Source: Microbacterium sp. (GTDB taxonomy: Bacteria > Actinomycetota > Actinomycetes > Actinomycetales > Microbacteriaceae). From it: a stretch of DNA of 64,000 bases. Made by a program: the position numbers and the translations under genes. The stretch covers positions 1 to 64,000 of the forward strand of contig QFPM01000018.1 in the NCBI GenBank assembly GCA_003248655.1, written 5' to 3'. Positions 36,894 through 44,999 of this stretch are shown here, in pieces (the stretch's first letter is position 1; each line of letters opens with the position of its first letter). Below the pieces are notes generated by a model, which did no database searches, had not been told where the DNA came from, and worked only from the letters and a program-made list of their open reading frames with translations.

Positions 36894-37331
36894 ATGGACA
36901 ACACGTCTGACGTCATCGCACCTCTCAGCGACCAGGAATGCTGGAAGCGCCTGGGTACGCAGGAGCTCGGCCGCCTCGTGACGCACGCGGGTGCCGTGCT
37001 CGACATCTTCCCGGTGAACTACGTCGTCGACGGCGAGAGCGTCGTCTTCCGCACCGCGGAGGGCAGCAAGCTCACCGAGCTGACGATCAACGATGAAGTG
37101 CTCTTCGAGGTCGACGACCATACCGACGAGGCCGCGTGGAGCGTCGTCCTGCGGGGCCGCGCCGAGCGCCTCGAGACGACCGATGAGGTGGCGAAGGCGG
37201 ATGCCCTTCCGCTCAAGCCCTGGATTCCCACCGTCAAGTACAACTACGTGCGCGTCGTCGCGACCTCGCTGTCGGGCCGCGACTTCCGCCGCGGCGAGGA
37301 GCCGGACCGCTACGGCGTCCAGCAGTACTGA
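36894..37331 (+). CDS. Pyridoxamine 5'-phosphate oxidase family flavin-binding protein
   Basis: Small split-barrel protein of 145 residues. LGTQELGRLVTHAGAVLDIFPVNYVVDG is the classic start of the PPOX-like/nitroimidazole-resistance NimA-type group that binds FMN or F420. A second conserved strand, WSVVLRGRAERLETTDE, follows. Enzymatic role unknown. Stand-alone, with an AGGATGGG-type -10-like sequence just before the ATG, so transcription may be near-leaderless. Confidence 0.82.
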   Translation: MDNTSDVIAPLSDQECWKRLGTQELGRLVTHAGAVLDIFPVNYVVDGESVVFRTAEGSKLTELTINDEVLFEVDDHTDEAAWSVVLRGRAERLETTDEVAKADALPLKPWIPTVKYNYVRVVATSLSGRDFRRGEEPDRYGVQQY

Positions 37332-37366
37332 GCCTCCGGTCGGTCGCGGCGTCCACAGCCATGACG

Positions 37367-37372
37367 TAGACT
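37367..37372 (+). promoter_or_regulatory. Likely -10 for tRNA-Trp/secE/nusG
   Basis: TAGACT at 37367-37372 is a good -10 hexamer about 90 nt before tRNA-Trp. The -35 is weak. A perfect GAGATCC/GGATCTC hairpin (37443-37459) directly abuts the tRNA and may mark a processing site. Confidence 0.4.
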
Positions 37373-37460
37373 GGAGCACGCAGGTGAAATCTGCATTCTT
37401 TTGCCATGCCCTCGGGGCGGAGAGAGTGTGGTTTTCACCCGTGAGATCCCGAGGATCTCT

Positions 37461-37533
<73 letters not shown>

Positions 37534-37606
37534 CGCGTCAGCGCACGCTGGCACCGAAGGCGTGCCGACAGTCGTCGGCACCGAAGCAAGTCGTATGGGT
37601 GGGTAC

Positions 37607-37870
37607 ATGGTCCAGGAAGAGGCGCACGGCGAAGTCGTCGCAGTCGGCGGCGCGTCCCGTGAGAAGAAGCTCGGCTTCTTCGCGCGAATCGCCCTCTTCA
37701 TCCGCCAGGTCTTCGCCGAGCTTCGCAAGGTCGTCACCCCGACCCGCCAGGAGCTCATCAAGTACACCGCGGTCGTGCTCGGCTTCGTCGTCGTCATGAT
37801 GGCGATCGTGTACAGCCTCGACTTGCTCTTCACCTGGGTGGTGAACGTCGTCTTCGGCGTTCCGAGCTGA
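37607..37870 (+). CDS. secE: Preprotein translocase subunit SecE
   Basis: Essential small membrane component of the SecYEG translocon, 87 residues. The cytoplasmic amphipathic helix FFARIALFIRQVFAELRKVVTPTRQEL is followed by one membrane helix (about 58-80). This single-TM form with the conserved PTRQEL turn is typical outside enterobacteria. ATG 37607 (MVQEEAHGE) is preferred; ATG 37595 would add four residues. It lies between tRNA-Trp and nusG, in the universal secE-nusG order. Confidence 0.93.
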   Translation: MVQEEAHGEVVAVGGASREKKLGFFARIALFIRQVFAELRKVVTPTRQELIKYTAVVLGFVVVMMAIVYSLDLLFTWVVNVVFGVPS

Positions 37871-37920
37871 GCGAGCGCGCCCAGCCCTCACCGCACTACC
37901 CCCGATGGAAGAGAAGACAC

Positions 37921-38922
37921 GTGTCTGAGAAGTACACCGACGACGCCGACTGGGCGACCGCCGCGGAGCAGTCCAGCGAGGACGACGAAGCCCAGGAGGG
38001 CAACATCCTCGCCGCCGAAGAGCGGGCGTCGGAGCCTGCCGAACACCTCGCCATCCATGTCGTGGACGAGGACGGCGAGAGCGACGAGGACCTGGACGAC
38101 ATCGACATCGACGACCCGGAGGCAGACGCGATCGTGAACGACGCACTCGAGATCGACGAGGCGGCGGAGGCCGAGGCTGCCGCTGAGGTTCTGAACGACT
38201 CGCTCGCCGAAGAAGCGGCGGATGCCGCCGAGGCGGCCGCGGACGAGGTCACCCCCTACGACGGGCCCGACGTGAACGGCGACGAGGCTGACGAGGCCGA
38301 GCCGGAGGATCCGTACGAGGCGTTCCGCGCCGAACTGCGCTCGCTTCCCGGCAAGTGGTACGTCATCCACTCGTATGCCGGCTTCGAGCGCAAGGTGAAG
38401 GCCAACATCGAGCAGCGGAAGTCCTCGCTCGAGGTCGAAGAGGACATCTACCAGATCGAGGTCCCGATGGAGGACGTCGTCGAGATCAAGAACGGCCAGC
38501 GCAAGATGGTCACGCGCGTCCGGATCCCCGGCTACGTGCTCGTGCGCATGGAGCTCAACGAAGACACCTGGTCGGTCGTGCGCCACACGCCCGGCGTCAC
38601 GGGCTTCGTCGGCAACGCCCACAACCCGACGCCGCTGCGCTTCGAAGAGGCGTTCAACATGCTCCGCTCGCTCGTGCAGGTCGCCGAGGCGGCGCCCGTC
38701 AAGAGCGCGGCGAAGGGCGGCGCGACGCAGGCGCGCCCCGTCATCACCGAGGTCGACTTCGAGGTCGGCGAGACGATCACGATCAAGGAAGGCTCGTTCG
38801 CGGGGCTGCCCGGGACGATCAGCGAGATCGACGCGCAGCGCGGCAAGCTCACCGTCCTCGTCTCGCTCTTCGAGCGCGAGACGCCCGTCGAGCTGTCGTT
38901 CGACCAGGTCACTAAGCAGTAG
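37921..38922 (+). CDS. nusG: Transcription termination/antitermination factor NusG
   Basis: RNA polymerase-associated factor of 333 residues, long even for actinobacteria because of an acidic N-terminal extension (about 1-135, rich in Glu, Asp, Ala). The NGN domain begins with KWYVIHSYAGFERKVKANIEQR and the C-terminal KOW motif is EGSFAGLPGTISEID. It couples transcription to Rho or ribosomes. GTG start at 37921. It ends before an unusual inverted repeat that separates it from the rplK promoter. Confidence 0.95.
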   Translation: MSEKYTDDADWATAAEQSSEDDEAQEGNILAAEERASEPAEHLAIHVVDEDGESDEDLDDIDIDDPEADAIVNDALEIDEAAEAEAAAEVLNDSLAEEAADAAEAAADEVTPYDGPDVNGDEADEAEPEDPYEAFRAELRSLPGKWYVIHSYAGFERKVKANIEQRKSSLEVEEDIYQIEVPMEDVVEIKNGQRKMVTRVRIPGYVLVRMELNEDTWSVVRHTPGVTGFVGNAHNPTPLRFEEAFNMLRSLVQVAEAAPVKSAAKGGATQARPVITEVDFEVGETITIKEGSFAGLPGTISEIDAQRGKLTVLVSLFERETPVELSFDQVTKQ

Positions 38923-38957
38923 ACACCCCCGCCCGTCGTCCCACTTCTGGCAGGGGT

Positions 38958-39008
38958 TGTCCCAAAAGCGGCTGGTTCAACGGGTCTGAATCAGCCTTTT
39001 GTGGGACA
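38958..39008. repeat. Long imperfect inverted repeat between nusG and rplK
   Basis: TGTCCCAAAAGCGGCTGGTT (38958-38977) is matched in reverse complement by the arm ending AGCCTTTTGTGGGACA at 39008. Roughly 22-nt arms enclose a short centre, with TTTT inside the right arm. It may serve as a terminator for nusG. The TGTCCCA ends also resemble the termini of a small mobile palindromic element. Confidence 0.6.
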
Positions 39009-39009
39009 T

Positions 39010-39039
39010 GGATGCCGGGCGGCCGGCATCCGGTAGAAT
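39010..39039 (+). promoter_or_regulatory. rplK promoter region
   Basis: TAGAAT (39034-39039) is a strong -10 about 110 nt before rplK. GGATGCCGG (39010-39018) and CCGGCATCC (39023-39031) form a 9-bp hairpin immediately upstream, where a -35 would lie. The roughly 105-nt 5' leader between 39045 and 39150 may hold the L11 or L1 autoregulatory site. Confidence 0.5.
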
Positions 39040-39150
39040 GTTCAGGTTGCGCGCTGGTCGCGCGACCAATCCCACCACTCTCAGGAACTGCCTGAGTCGT
39101 GGAAGCGCGCCCCGAACTCACGCGACGGGCGCTCGACAGTAAGGAAAGCA

Positions 39151-39582
39151 ATGGCACCGAAGAAGAAGGTGACCGGCCTGATCAAGCTCCAGATCAACGC
39201 CGGCGCCGCCAACCCGGCTCCGCCGATCGGCCCCGCGCTCGGTCAGCACGGCGTCAACATCATGGAGTTCTGCAAGGCGTACAACGCCGCGACCGAGTCG
39301 CAGCGCGGCAACGTCATCCCCGTCGAGATCACCGTCTACGAGGACCGCAGCTTCACGTTCATCCTGAAGACCCCGCCCGCGGCGGAGCTCATCAAGAAGG
39401 CCGCCGGCGTCGCGAAGGGCTCGAAGACCCCGCACACCGTCAAGGTCGCGAAGCTCACCAAGGAGCAGGTCCGTCAGATCGCCGAGACGAAGATGCCCGA
39501 CCTGAACGCGAACGACATCGAGGCCGCCTCGCTGATCATCGCCGGCACCGCCCGTTCCATGGGCATCACGGTCGAGGGCTGA
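39151..39582 (+). CDS. rplK: 50S ribosomal protein L11
   Basis: Full-length L11 (143 residues) of the GTPase-associated centre. It starts [15 protein letters not shown] and has [19 protein letters not shown], the conserved N-terminal segment contacting 23S rRNA and thiopeptides. It is followed by rplA after 13 nt. Confidence 0.97.
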
Positions 39583-39595
39583 GGGAGAGAACGAC

Positions 39596-40285
39596 ATGGC
39601 TAAGTCCAAGGTTTACGAAGCAGCCGCGGCGAAGATCGACCGCGACCGGTTCTACACGTCCACCGAGGCCGTCGGTCTCGCCAAGGAGACCGGCTCGACC
39701 AAGTTCGACTCGACCGTCGAGGTCGCGCTGAAGCTCGCGGTCGACCCGCGCAAGGCCGACCAGATGGTCCGCGGCACGGTCATCCTGCCGCACGGCACGG
39801 GCAAGACCGCCCGCGTCATCGTGTTCGCGACGGGCCCGGCCGCCGAGGCCGCCATCGCCGCGGGCGCTGACGAGGTCGGCGGCGCCGAGCTCATCGAGAA
39901 GGTCGCCGGCGGCTGGACCGCGTTCGACGCGGCCGTCTCGACGCCCGAGCTCATGGGCCAGGTCGGACGCCTCGGCAAGGTCCTCGGTCCCCGAGGCCTC
40001 ATGCCGAACCCCAAGACCGGCACCGTGACCCCCAACCCGGCCAAGGCCGTCGAGGAGATCAAGGGCGGCAAGATCGAGTTCCGCGTCGACAAGCACGCCA
40101 ATGTGCACTTCGTCGTCGGCAAGGCCTCGTTCACGGCCGAGCAGCTGGACGAGAACTTCAAGGCCGCGCTCGAAGAGATCGTGCGTCTGAAGCCGTCGAG
40201 CTCGAAGGGCCGCTACATCCAGAAGGGCGCGGTGTCGACGACGTTCGGCCCCGGCATCCCTCTGGATGTCGCCTCGCTCGTCTGA
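39596..40285 (+). CDS. rplA: 50S ribosomal protein L1
   Basis: Full-length L1 (229 residues) of the L1 stalk. The hallmark LGPRGLMPNPKTGTVTPN is intact, as is the C-terminal TFGPGIPLD. In many bacteria L1 represses the rplK-rplA mRNA. The usual rplJ-rplL genes do not follow; they lie about 10.3 kb further on. Confidence 0.97.
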   Translation: MAKSKVYEAAAAKIDRDRFYTSTEAVGLAKETGSTKFDSTVEVALKLAVDPRKADQMVRGTVILPHGTGKTARVIVFATGPAAEAAIAAGADEVGGAELIEKVAGGWTAFDAAVSTPELMGQVGRLGKVLGPRGLMPNPKTGTVTPNPAKAVEEIKGGKIEFRVDKHANVHFVVGKASFTAEQLDENFKAALEEIVRLKPSSSKGRYIQKGAVSTTFGPGIPLDVASLV

Positions 40286-40301
40286 GCCGAACCACAGACA
40301 C

Positions 40302-40336
40302 GCAGGGGCTCCACCTTCGGGTGGCGCCCCTGCTGT
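40302..40336 (+). terminator. Terminator hairpin after rplA
   Basis: The arms 40302-40315 and 40320-40333 form a 14-bp stem with one mismatch, closed by a TTCG tetraloop. The following TGTC is a poor U-tract, as expected at this GC content. Confidence 0.7.
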
Positions 40337-40378
40337 CATGTTCGGCCCGCGGCTCGGCGGCGGCGGTAGCGTCGGGGC

Positions 40379-41428
40379 ATGAGCACGCGCACACTCGCCC
40401 GCATACTCGGCGTCCAGTATCCGATCGTCCTGGGGCCTTTCGGGGGGCTCTCGTCGGTCGCCCTGACCGCTGCGGTCAGCGACGCGGGCGGGCTGGGCTC
40501 GTACGGACTGTACGGGTACGACGGCGACCGCATCGTCGATACCGTCGCCGCGATCCGAGCGGCCACCCCGCGGCCGTTCGCCGTGAATCTGTGGCTGCCG
40601 ACCGGTGACGAGGTGACCCCGGATGCCGTCGACCTCGGCCCCGCGCGCGATGCGCTCGCGCCGCTGTTCGCGGAGGTGGGGGTCGCCCCGCCGGCAGACC
40701 CGACGCGATTTCTCCCCGGCATCGATGAACAACTGGATGCCGTGCTGCAGGCGGCGCCCGCGGTCCTCAGTCTCGTCTACGGCGCGCCCGCGCCGGAGCT
40801 CGTCAGCGCCGCGCACGATCGAGGGATCGTCATCGTCGGCACCGCCACGACCGTCGCGGAGGCGCGCGTGCTCGAGCGCGCGGGGGTCGATGCGATCGTG
40901 GCGACGGGGGCCGAGGCCGCCGGTCATCGGGTGTCGTTCCTGCGGCGCGCGGAGGAAAGTCTCGTGGGCACGTTCGCGCTGGTACCGCAGGTCGTCGATG
41001 CCGTGGAGGTCCCGGTCATCGCGGCCGGCGGCATCGCCGATCGCCGCGGGGTCGCGGCCGCCTTCGCGCTCGGCGCGTCGGGCGTGCAGGTGGGTACGGC
41101 CTTCCTGCGGACACGTGAGTCCGCCGCGACCGAGGGGCATCGTGCGGCGATCGCCGCCGCCGGCGACGACAGCACCGTCCTCACGCGCGCGCTGAGCGGA
41201 AGGCTCGCCCGCGGCATCCCGAACCGCGCGTCAGCGCTCCTCGAAGACCTGCCGACGTTGCCGTTCCCCGCACAGAATTGGCTCACGGGCGCGTTCCGCA
41301 CAGCCGCCGCCGCCCAGGGGCGAAGCGACCTCGTCAGTCTATGGGCGGGCCAGGCGGCGGCAGTGGCGGTGCACGACGATGCGGCGGACGTGTTCACCGA
41401 ACTCATCGCCGGGCTCCCACCACACTGA
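40379..41428 (+). CDS. Nitronate monooxygenase family protein
   Basis: FMN TIM-barrel enzyme of 349 residues that oxidises alkyl nitronates or related compounds. IVLGPFGGLSSVALTAAVSDAGGLGSYG is the N-terminal FMN-loop region, TGAEAAGHRVSF carries the catalytic histidine segment typical of NMO, and AAGGIADRRGVAAAFALGASGVQVGTAFL binds FMN phosphate. Monocistronic after the rplA terminator. Substrate in this organism unknown. Confidence 0.88.
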   Translation: MSTRTLARILGVQYPIVLGPFGGLSSVALTAAVSDAGGLGSYGLYGYDGDRIVDTVAAIRAATPRPFAVNLWLPTGDEVTPDAVDLGPARDALAPLFAEVGVAPPADPTRFLPGIDEQLDAVLQAAPAVLSLVYGAPAPELVSAAHDRGIVIVGTATTVAEARVLERAGVDAIVATGAEAAGHRVSFLRRAEESLVGTFALVPQVVDAVEVPVIAAGGIADRRGVAAAFALGASGVQVGTAFLRTRESAATEGHRAAIAAAGDDSTVLTRALSGRLARGIPNRASALLEDLPTLPFPAQNWLTGAFRTAAAAQGRSDLVSLWAGQAAAVAVHDDAADVFTELIAGLPPH

Positions 41429-41467
41429 CGACTGTCGCCCGGCGGCAGAAGGTGACAGGATGCCGCC

Positions 41468-41806
41468 ATGGGCACCATCGACGACTACCTCGCCTCGCTC
41501 GACACCGATGACGCCGCGATCATCGCGCACACCTACGACATCGCCCACGACGTCGCACCCGAGGCCGAGCAGGGGATCGGCTACGGGATGCCGGCGCTCG
41601 TCTACCGCGGCACGTCGCTGTTGTCGGTGATGCGCGCGAAGAACCACTTCGGCATCTACCCGTTCAGCCCCGCCGCGATCGTCGAGGTGCTGCCGCTGCT
41701 CGAGGGTGTCGACCATGCGAAAGGCACGATCCGGTTCACGCAGCCGCTGCCCGACGAGACGATCCGCGCACTCGTCGAGGCGCGAAAAGCTCAGATCGAC
41801 GGCTGA
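41468..41806 (+). CDS. DUF1801 family protein
   Basis: Protein of 112 residues of the DUF1801/iron-chaperone-like family, recognised by the opening MGTIDDYLASLD, the central GIGYGMPAL and the NHFGIYPF segment. Family members resemble frataxin-type or SufE-independent iron-handling proteins but direct evidence of function is thin. It lies 39 nt after the nitronate monooxygenase gene. Confidence 0.78.
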   Translation: MGTIDDYLASLDTDDAAIIAHTYDIAHDVAPEAEQGIGYGMPALVYRGTSLLSVMRAKNHFGIYPFSPAAIVEVLPLLEGVDHAKGTIRFTQPLPDETIRALVEARKAQIDG

Positions 41807-41823
41807 GCGCTCGGCGCCGGAGC

Positions 41824-42489
41824 TCAGTGCGGCCAGACGAGGCTGACCGCGATCGCGAGCATGACGACCGCAATGACGCCGTCGAGCACGCGCCACGCGC
41901 GCGGCGTCGACAGCCATCGGCCGAGGTGGCGGGCGCCGAGGGCGAGCGAGAAGAACCAGGCGAAGGATGCCACGGCCGCACCCCCGGCGAACCACCACCG
42001 GCCGTCGCCGTGCGTGCTCGCGACCGACCCGAGCAGGAACACGGTGTCGAGGTACACGTGCGGGTTGAGCCAGGTGAGCGCCAGGCACGTGAGGAGCACG
42101 GGCGCGAGGCGCGCTCGGGTCGCGATTCCCACCGCCGCGGTGCCCACGGGGGCGTCTGTCGGGGGCGGGGTCGCCTCGGCATCCGCGACGCGTAGCGCGT
42201 CACCGGTGGGGCGAAGAGCGCGTCGTGCGGCGAGCACCGCATACGCCGCGAGGAAGACCGCTCCCGCCCACCGCACGGCATCGATCAGCCACGGCACGGC
42301 GTGGAGGATCGCCCCGAGCCCCGACACTCCGACCGCGATCAGAGCGGCATCCGACAGCGCGCACACGAGCGCGACGGCGGCGGCGTGCTCCCGGCGGATG
42401 CCCTGGCGCAGGACGAAGAGATTCTGCGCGCCGATCGCGACGATGAGCGACAGGCCGAGGCCGATGCCGGCGAGGAACGAGGAGGTCAC
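41824..42489 (-). CDS. LysE/ArgO-type basic amino acid exporter
   Basis: Exporter of 221 residues with about six helices. Family signature: GLSLIVAIGAQNLFVLRQGIRREH near the start and NPHVYLDTVFLLG in the second half. It exports lysine/arginine when peptide uptake raises cytoplasmic levels. Divergent from a LysG/ArgP-type LysR regulator gene, the classical lysE-lysG layout of Corynebacterium glutamicum. Confidence 0.9.
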   Translation of the reverse strand: MTSSFLAGIGLGLSLIVAIGAQNLFVLRQGIRREHAAAVALVCALSDAALIAVGVSGLGAILHAVPWLIDAVRWAGAVFLAAYAVLAARRALRPTGDALRVADAEATPPPTDAPVGTAAVGIATRARLAPVLLTCLALTWLNPHVYLDTVFLLGSVASTHGDGRWWFAGGAAVASFAWFFSLALGARHLGRWLSTPRAWRVLDGVIAVVMLAIAVSLVWPH

Positions 42490-42527
42490 GCTCCGACGCT
42501 AAGGCCGAAGGGTTGATACAGTCCAGT

Positions 42528-42545
42528 TCAGGATTCTGTTCCTGA
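42528..42545. promoter_or_regulatory. Palindrome in lysE/lysG intergenic region
   Basis: TCAGGA (42528-42533) and TCCTGA (42540-42545) form a perfect inverted repeat with a 6-nt spacer between the divergent genes. Its location fits the binding site of the LysR-type regulator. Confidence 0.5.
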
Positions 42546-42562
42546 TGAAGGAGAACTGCATC

Positions 42563-43444
42563 ATGCGGATACCCGCGGTCGGCGCGACGACGCTCGCAGC
42601 GGTGCTCGATGCGGGGAGCATGGAGGCTGCCGCGGCGGTGCTCCACATCACTCCGTCGGCGGTCAGTCAGCGCCTGCGTGCGCTCGAGGACGAGGTCGGC
42701 CGCGTGCTGCTCGTGCGCGCGAAACCGCTGCGACCGACGCCCGCCGCGGAGCCGATCGTGCGGTTCGCGCGTCAGCTCGCGCTCCTCGAGCACGACGCCG
42801 TCGCAGAGATCGGCGACGGCGCCGGGCGGGTGAGTCTGCCGCTCGCGGTCAACGCCGACTCGCTCGCGACCTGGTTCCTCCCGCCGCTCGCGCGACTGGC
42901 GGCACGGCATCCCGTCGTCTTCGACCTGCACCGCGACGATCAGGACTTCACGGCCGGCATGCTCGAGGACGGCACGGTGACGGGAGCGGTGACCTCGCGC
43001 GCCGAGCCGGTCGGCGGATGTCGGGTGCAGCCGCTGGGGGTGCTGCGCTACGAAGCGGTCGCGACACCGGGCTTCGTCGCGGAATGGTTCCCCGCGGGGG
43101 TCACGCCCGCGGCGCTCGCCGATGCGCCGCTCGTCGACTTCGACCGTCGCGACGACCTGCAGAGCAGGTGGCTCCTCGCCCGCGGCGCTGATCCCGCCGC
43201 GCCGCCGCGACACCGTGTGCCTGCCTCGCAGGACTTCGCGGCCGCGACCTCGCTCGGGCTCGGGTGGGCGCTGCTGCCCCGGCTGCAGTCCGCGGCGGGT
43301 CTCGCCGCCGGCACGCTCGTGGCGCTCGGCGGCCCGCCGATCGACGTGCCGCTCTACTGGCAGCAGTGGAACCTGCGCTCGACGCTGTTGGATGACGTCG
43401 CCGCGGAGGTCGTCGCGGAGGGGCGACGGGTCCTCACGCCCTGA
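42563..43444 (+). CDS. LysR-type regulator of the LysG/ArgP group
   Basis: LysR regulator of 293 residues. Winged HTH TLAAVLDAGSMEAAAAVLHITPSAVSQRLRALE (about 10-42), then an effector domain. ArgP/LysG proteins activate lysE or argO on sensing lysine, arginine or histidine; divergent lysE supports this. ATG 42563 has an AAGGAG site at a good distance; the upstream ATG 42545 lies inside the operator palindrome. Confidence 0.9.
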   Translation: MRIPAVGATTLAAVLDAGSMEAAAAVLHITPSAVSQRLRALEDEVGRVLLVRAKPLRPTPAAEPIVRFARQLALLEHDAVAEIGDGAGRVSLPLAVNADSLATWFLPPLARLAARHPVVFDLHRDDQDFTAGMLEDGTVTGAVTSRAEPVGGCRVQPLGVLRYEAVATPGFVAEWFPAGVTPAALADAPLVDFDRRDDLQSRWLLARGADPAAPPRHRVPASQDFAAATSLGLGWALLPRLQSAAGLAAGTLVALGGPPIDVPLYWQQWNLRSTLLDDVAAEVVAEGRRVLTP

Positions 43445-43448
43445 CGGG

Positions 43449-44405
43449 TCAGGCCTCGCCGACCGACAGCACGATCTTGCCGCGCGTGTGACCTCGCTCG
43501 AGCGCGCGATGCGCTTCAGCGGCGTCGGCGAGCGGGAACACTCGGTCGACATACACCTGCACGGCGCCCGATTCGAGGAGCCGCGCGATCGTCGCCAGCA
43601 CGCCGCCGTCGGGGATCACCTTGTACGAGGTCGTCCGCACGCCGGCATCCGCCGCGGCATCCGCGTACTCGGGCCACGCGCCCGTCGGCACGGGGATGTA
43701 GAGGCCGCCGGGGCGGAGGGTGGTGAGAGAGCGCGTGCCGGTGTCGTCGTGGACGTTGCCGACGAGGTCGATCACGACGTCGACGTCGCCGACGACATCC
43801 TCGAATCTCGTGGTGGCGTAGTCGATGACGACGGAGGCGCCGAGTTCGCGCAGCCAGCCGAGGTTCGCGGCAGACCCGGTGGCGGTCACGTGCGCGCCGA
43901 AGTATGCGGCAAGCTGCACCGCGAAGTGGCCGACCCCGCCGGAGCCTGCGTGGATGAGGATGCGCTGGCCCTCGTGCGCGTGCGCCGTCTCGACGACGAG
44001 CCCCCATGCGGTGAGCGCCGCGAGCGGAACTCCCGCCGCCTCGACGTGCGAGAGCGATACGGGCTTGCGGGCGACCGAGAGGGTCGGGACGACGACGTAT
44101 TCCGCGTACGTGCCGCCCGAGCGCGGGAACGGCACCATTCCGAAGACCTCGGTGCCGACGGGGAAGGGGTGCGCCTCGTAGGGGGACTGCACCACGACAC
44201 CGCTGAAATCGAAACCGAGGGTGCTCGGATAGTGCGTGATGGCCCCCGACACGCCGCCGCCCGCGCGCGTCTTCGCGTCGATCGGGTTGACGCCGGCGGC
44301 GACCACCCGGACGAGCACCTCGCTCAGCACGGGAGAGGGGGTCGGGATGGTCGCGGGGTGCAGCACGCCCGGGTCGCCGACCGCGTCGAAGACCGCGGCG
44401 CTCAT
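43449..44405 (-). CDS. Zinc-type alcohol dehydrogenase-like quinone oxidoreductase
   Basis: Medium-chain dehydrogenase/reductase of the quinone-oxidoreductase group, about 318 residues. GFDFSGVVV and FGMVPFPRSGGTYAEYVVV lie in the catalytic domain, with AGSGGVGHFAVQLAAYFGAHVTATG as the NADPH fold. Zinc ligands of classical alcohol dehydrogenases are not evident. Start uncertain: ATG 44405 begins the domain; GTG 44474 would add 23 residues. It ends 4 nt from the convergent LysR gene. Confidence 0.8.
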   Translation of the reverse strand: MSAAVFDAVGDPGVLHPATIPTPSPVLSEVLVRVVAAGVNPIDAKTRAGGGVSGAITHYPSTLGFDFSGVVVQSPYEAHPFPVGTEVFGMVPFPRSGGTYAEYVVVPTLSVARKPVSLSHVEAAGVPLAALTAWGLVVETAHAHEGQRILIHAGSGGVGHFAVQLAAYFGAHVTATGSAANLGWLRELGASVVIDYATTRFEDVVGDVDVVIDLVGNVHDDTGTRSLTTLRPGGLYIPVPTGAWPEYADAAADAGVRTTSYKVIPDGGVLATIARLLESGAVQVYVDRVFPLADAAEAHRALERGHTRGKIVLSVGEA

Positions 44406-44537
44406 CTCGGCGGGGATCGCCGGCGGGTCATCTCGCACGATCTGGGGCGACGATCGCAGCGGCCGGAATCTCACGTGATTCAGTCAACCCGCCGATTGTC
44501 TCAACCGTGTTACGCCGGTGCTAACGGGTCGAGAAAG

Positions 44538-44999
44538 TCACGCGGGCGCTCTCGTGCTCGCGGTGAGCGTGTGCAGCAATCGGGTGAGGCTGAGGATGTC
44601 TTCCAGGGGCCAGTGCTCCAGCGCACCGACGAGCGTGTCCTCCTGCGGGCGTCGGGCCGCGCGCAGCCGCTCGTGGCCGAACTCCGTCACTGAGAGGATG
44701 ACCGCGCGCCCGTCGTCCGGGTCGGCATCGCGGCGGATCAGGCCGAGCTGCTCGAGCTCGCGCACGGTGCGGCTGAGCTGCCCCTTGTCGACCATGAGGA
44801 TGTCGGCGAGCGCCGACTGCGAGATCCGCTCGCGCCGCGCGATCGTCGTGAACACCTTGTAGGCGCCGGGGAGCATCCCCGGGCTCACCCGGGCCGCATT
44901 GTCGGCGATGAGCCGGCGCATATGGGTGATGAGCTCGCCGAACTCGGCCTCCAGGGCCCGCACCGCGTCGGTGCGGGCCTGGAGCTGCTCGTTCGTCAT
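44538..44999 (-). CDS. MarR family transcriptional regulator
   Basis: Regulator of 153 residues. Winged helix: SQSALADILMVDKGQLSRTVRELEQLGLIRRDADPDDGRAVILSVTEFG, the MarR hallmark with Arg and Asp in the wing. It overlaps the upstream DHA2 exporter gene by 4 nt, so exporter and regulator are cotranscribed, exporter first. Three palindromes upstream of the exporter gene are its probable operators. Likely senses a lipophilic or phenolic drug. Confidence 0.9.
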   Translation of the reverse strand: MTNEQLQARTDAVRALEAEFGELITHMRRLIADNAARVSPGMLPGAYKVFTTIARRERISQSALADILMVDKGQLSRTVRELEQLGLIRRDADPDDGRAVILSVTEFGHERLRAARRPQEDTLVGALEHWPLEDILSLTRLLHTLTASTRAPA

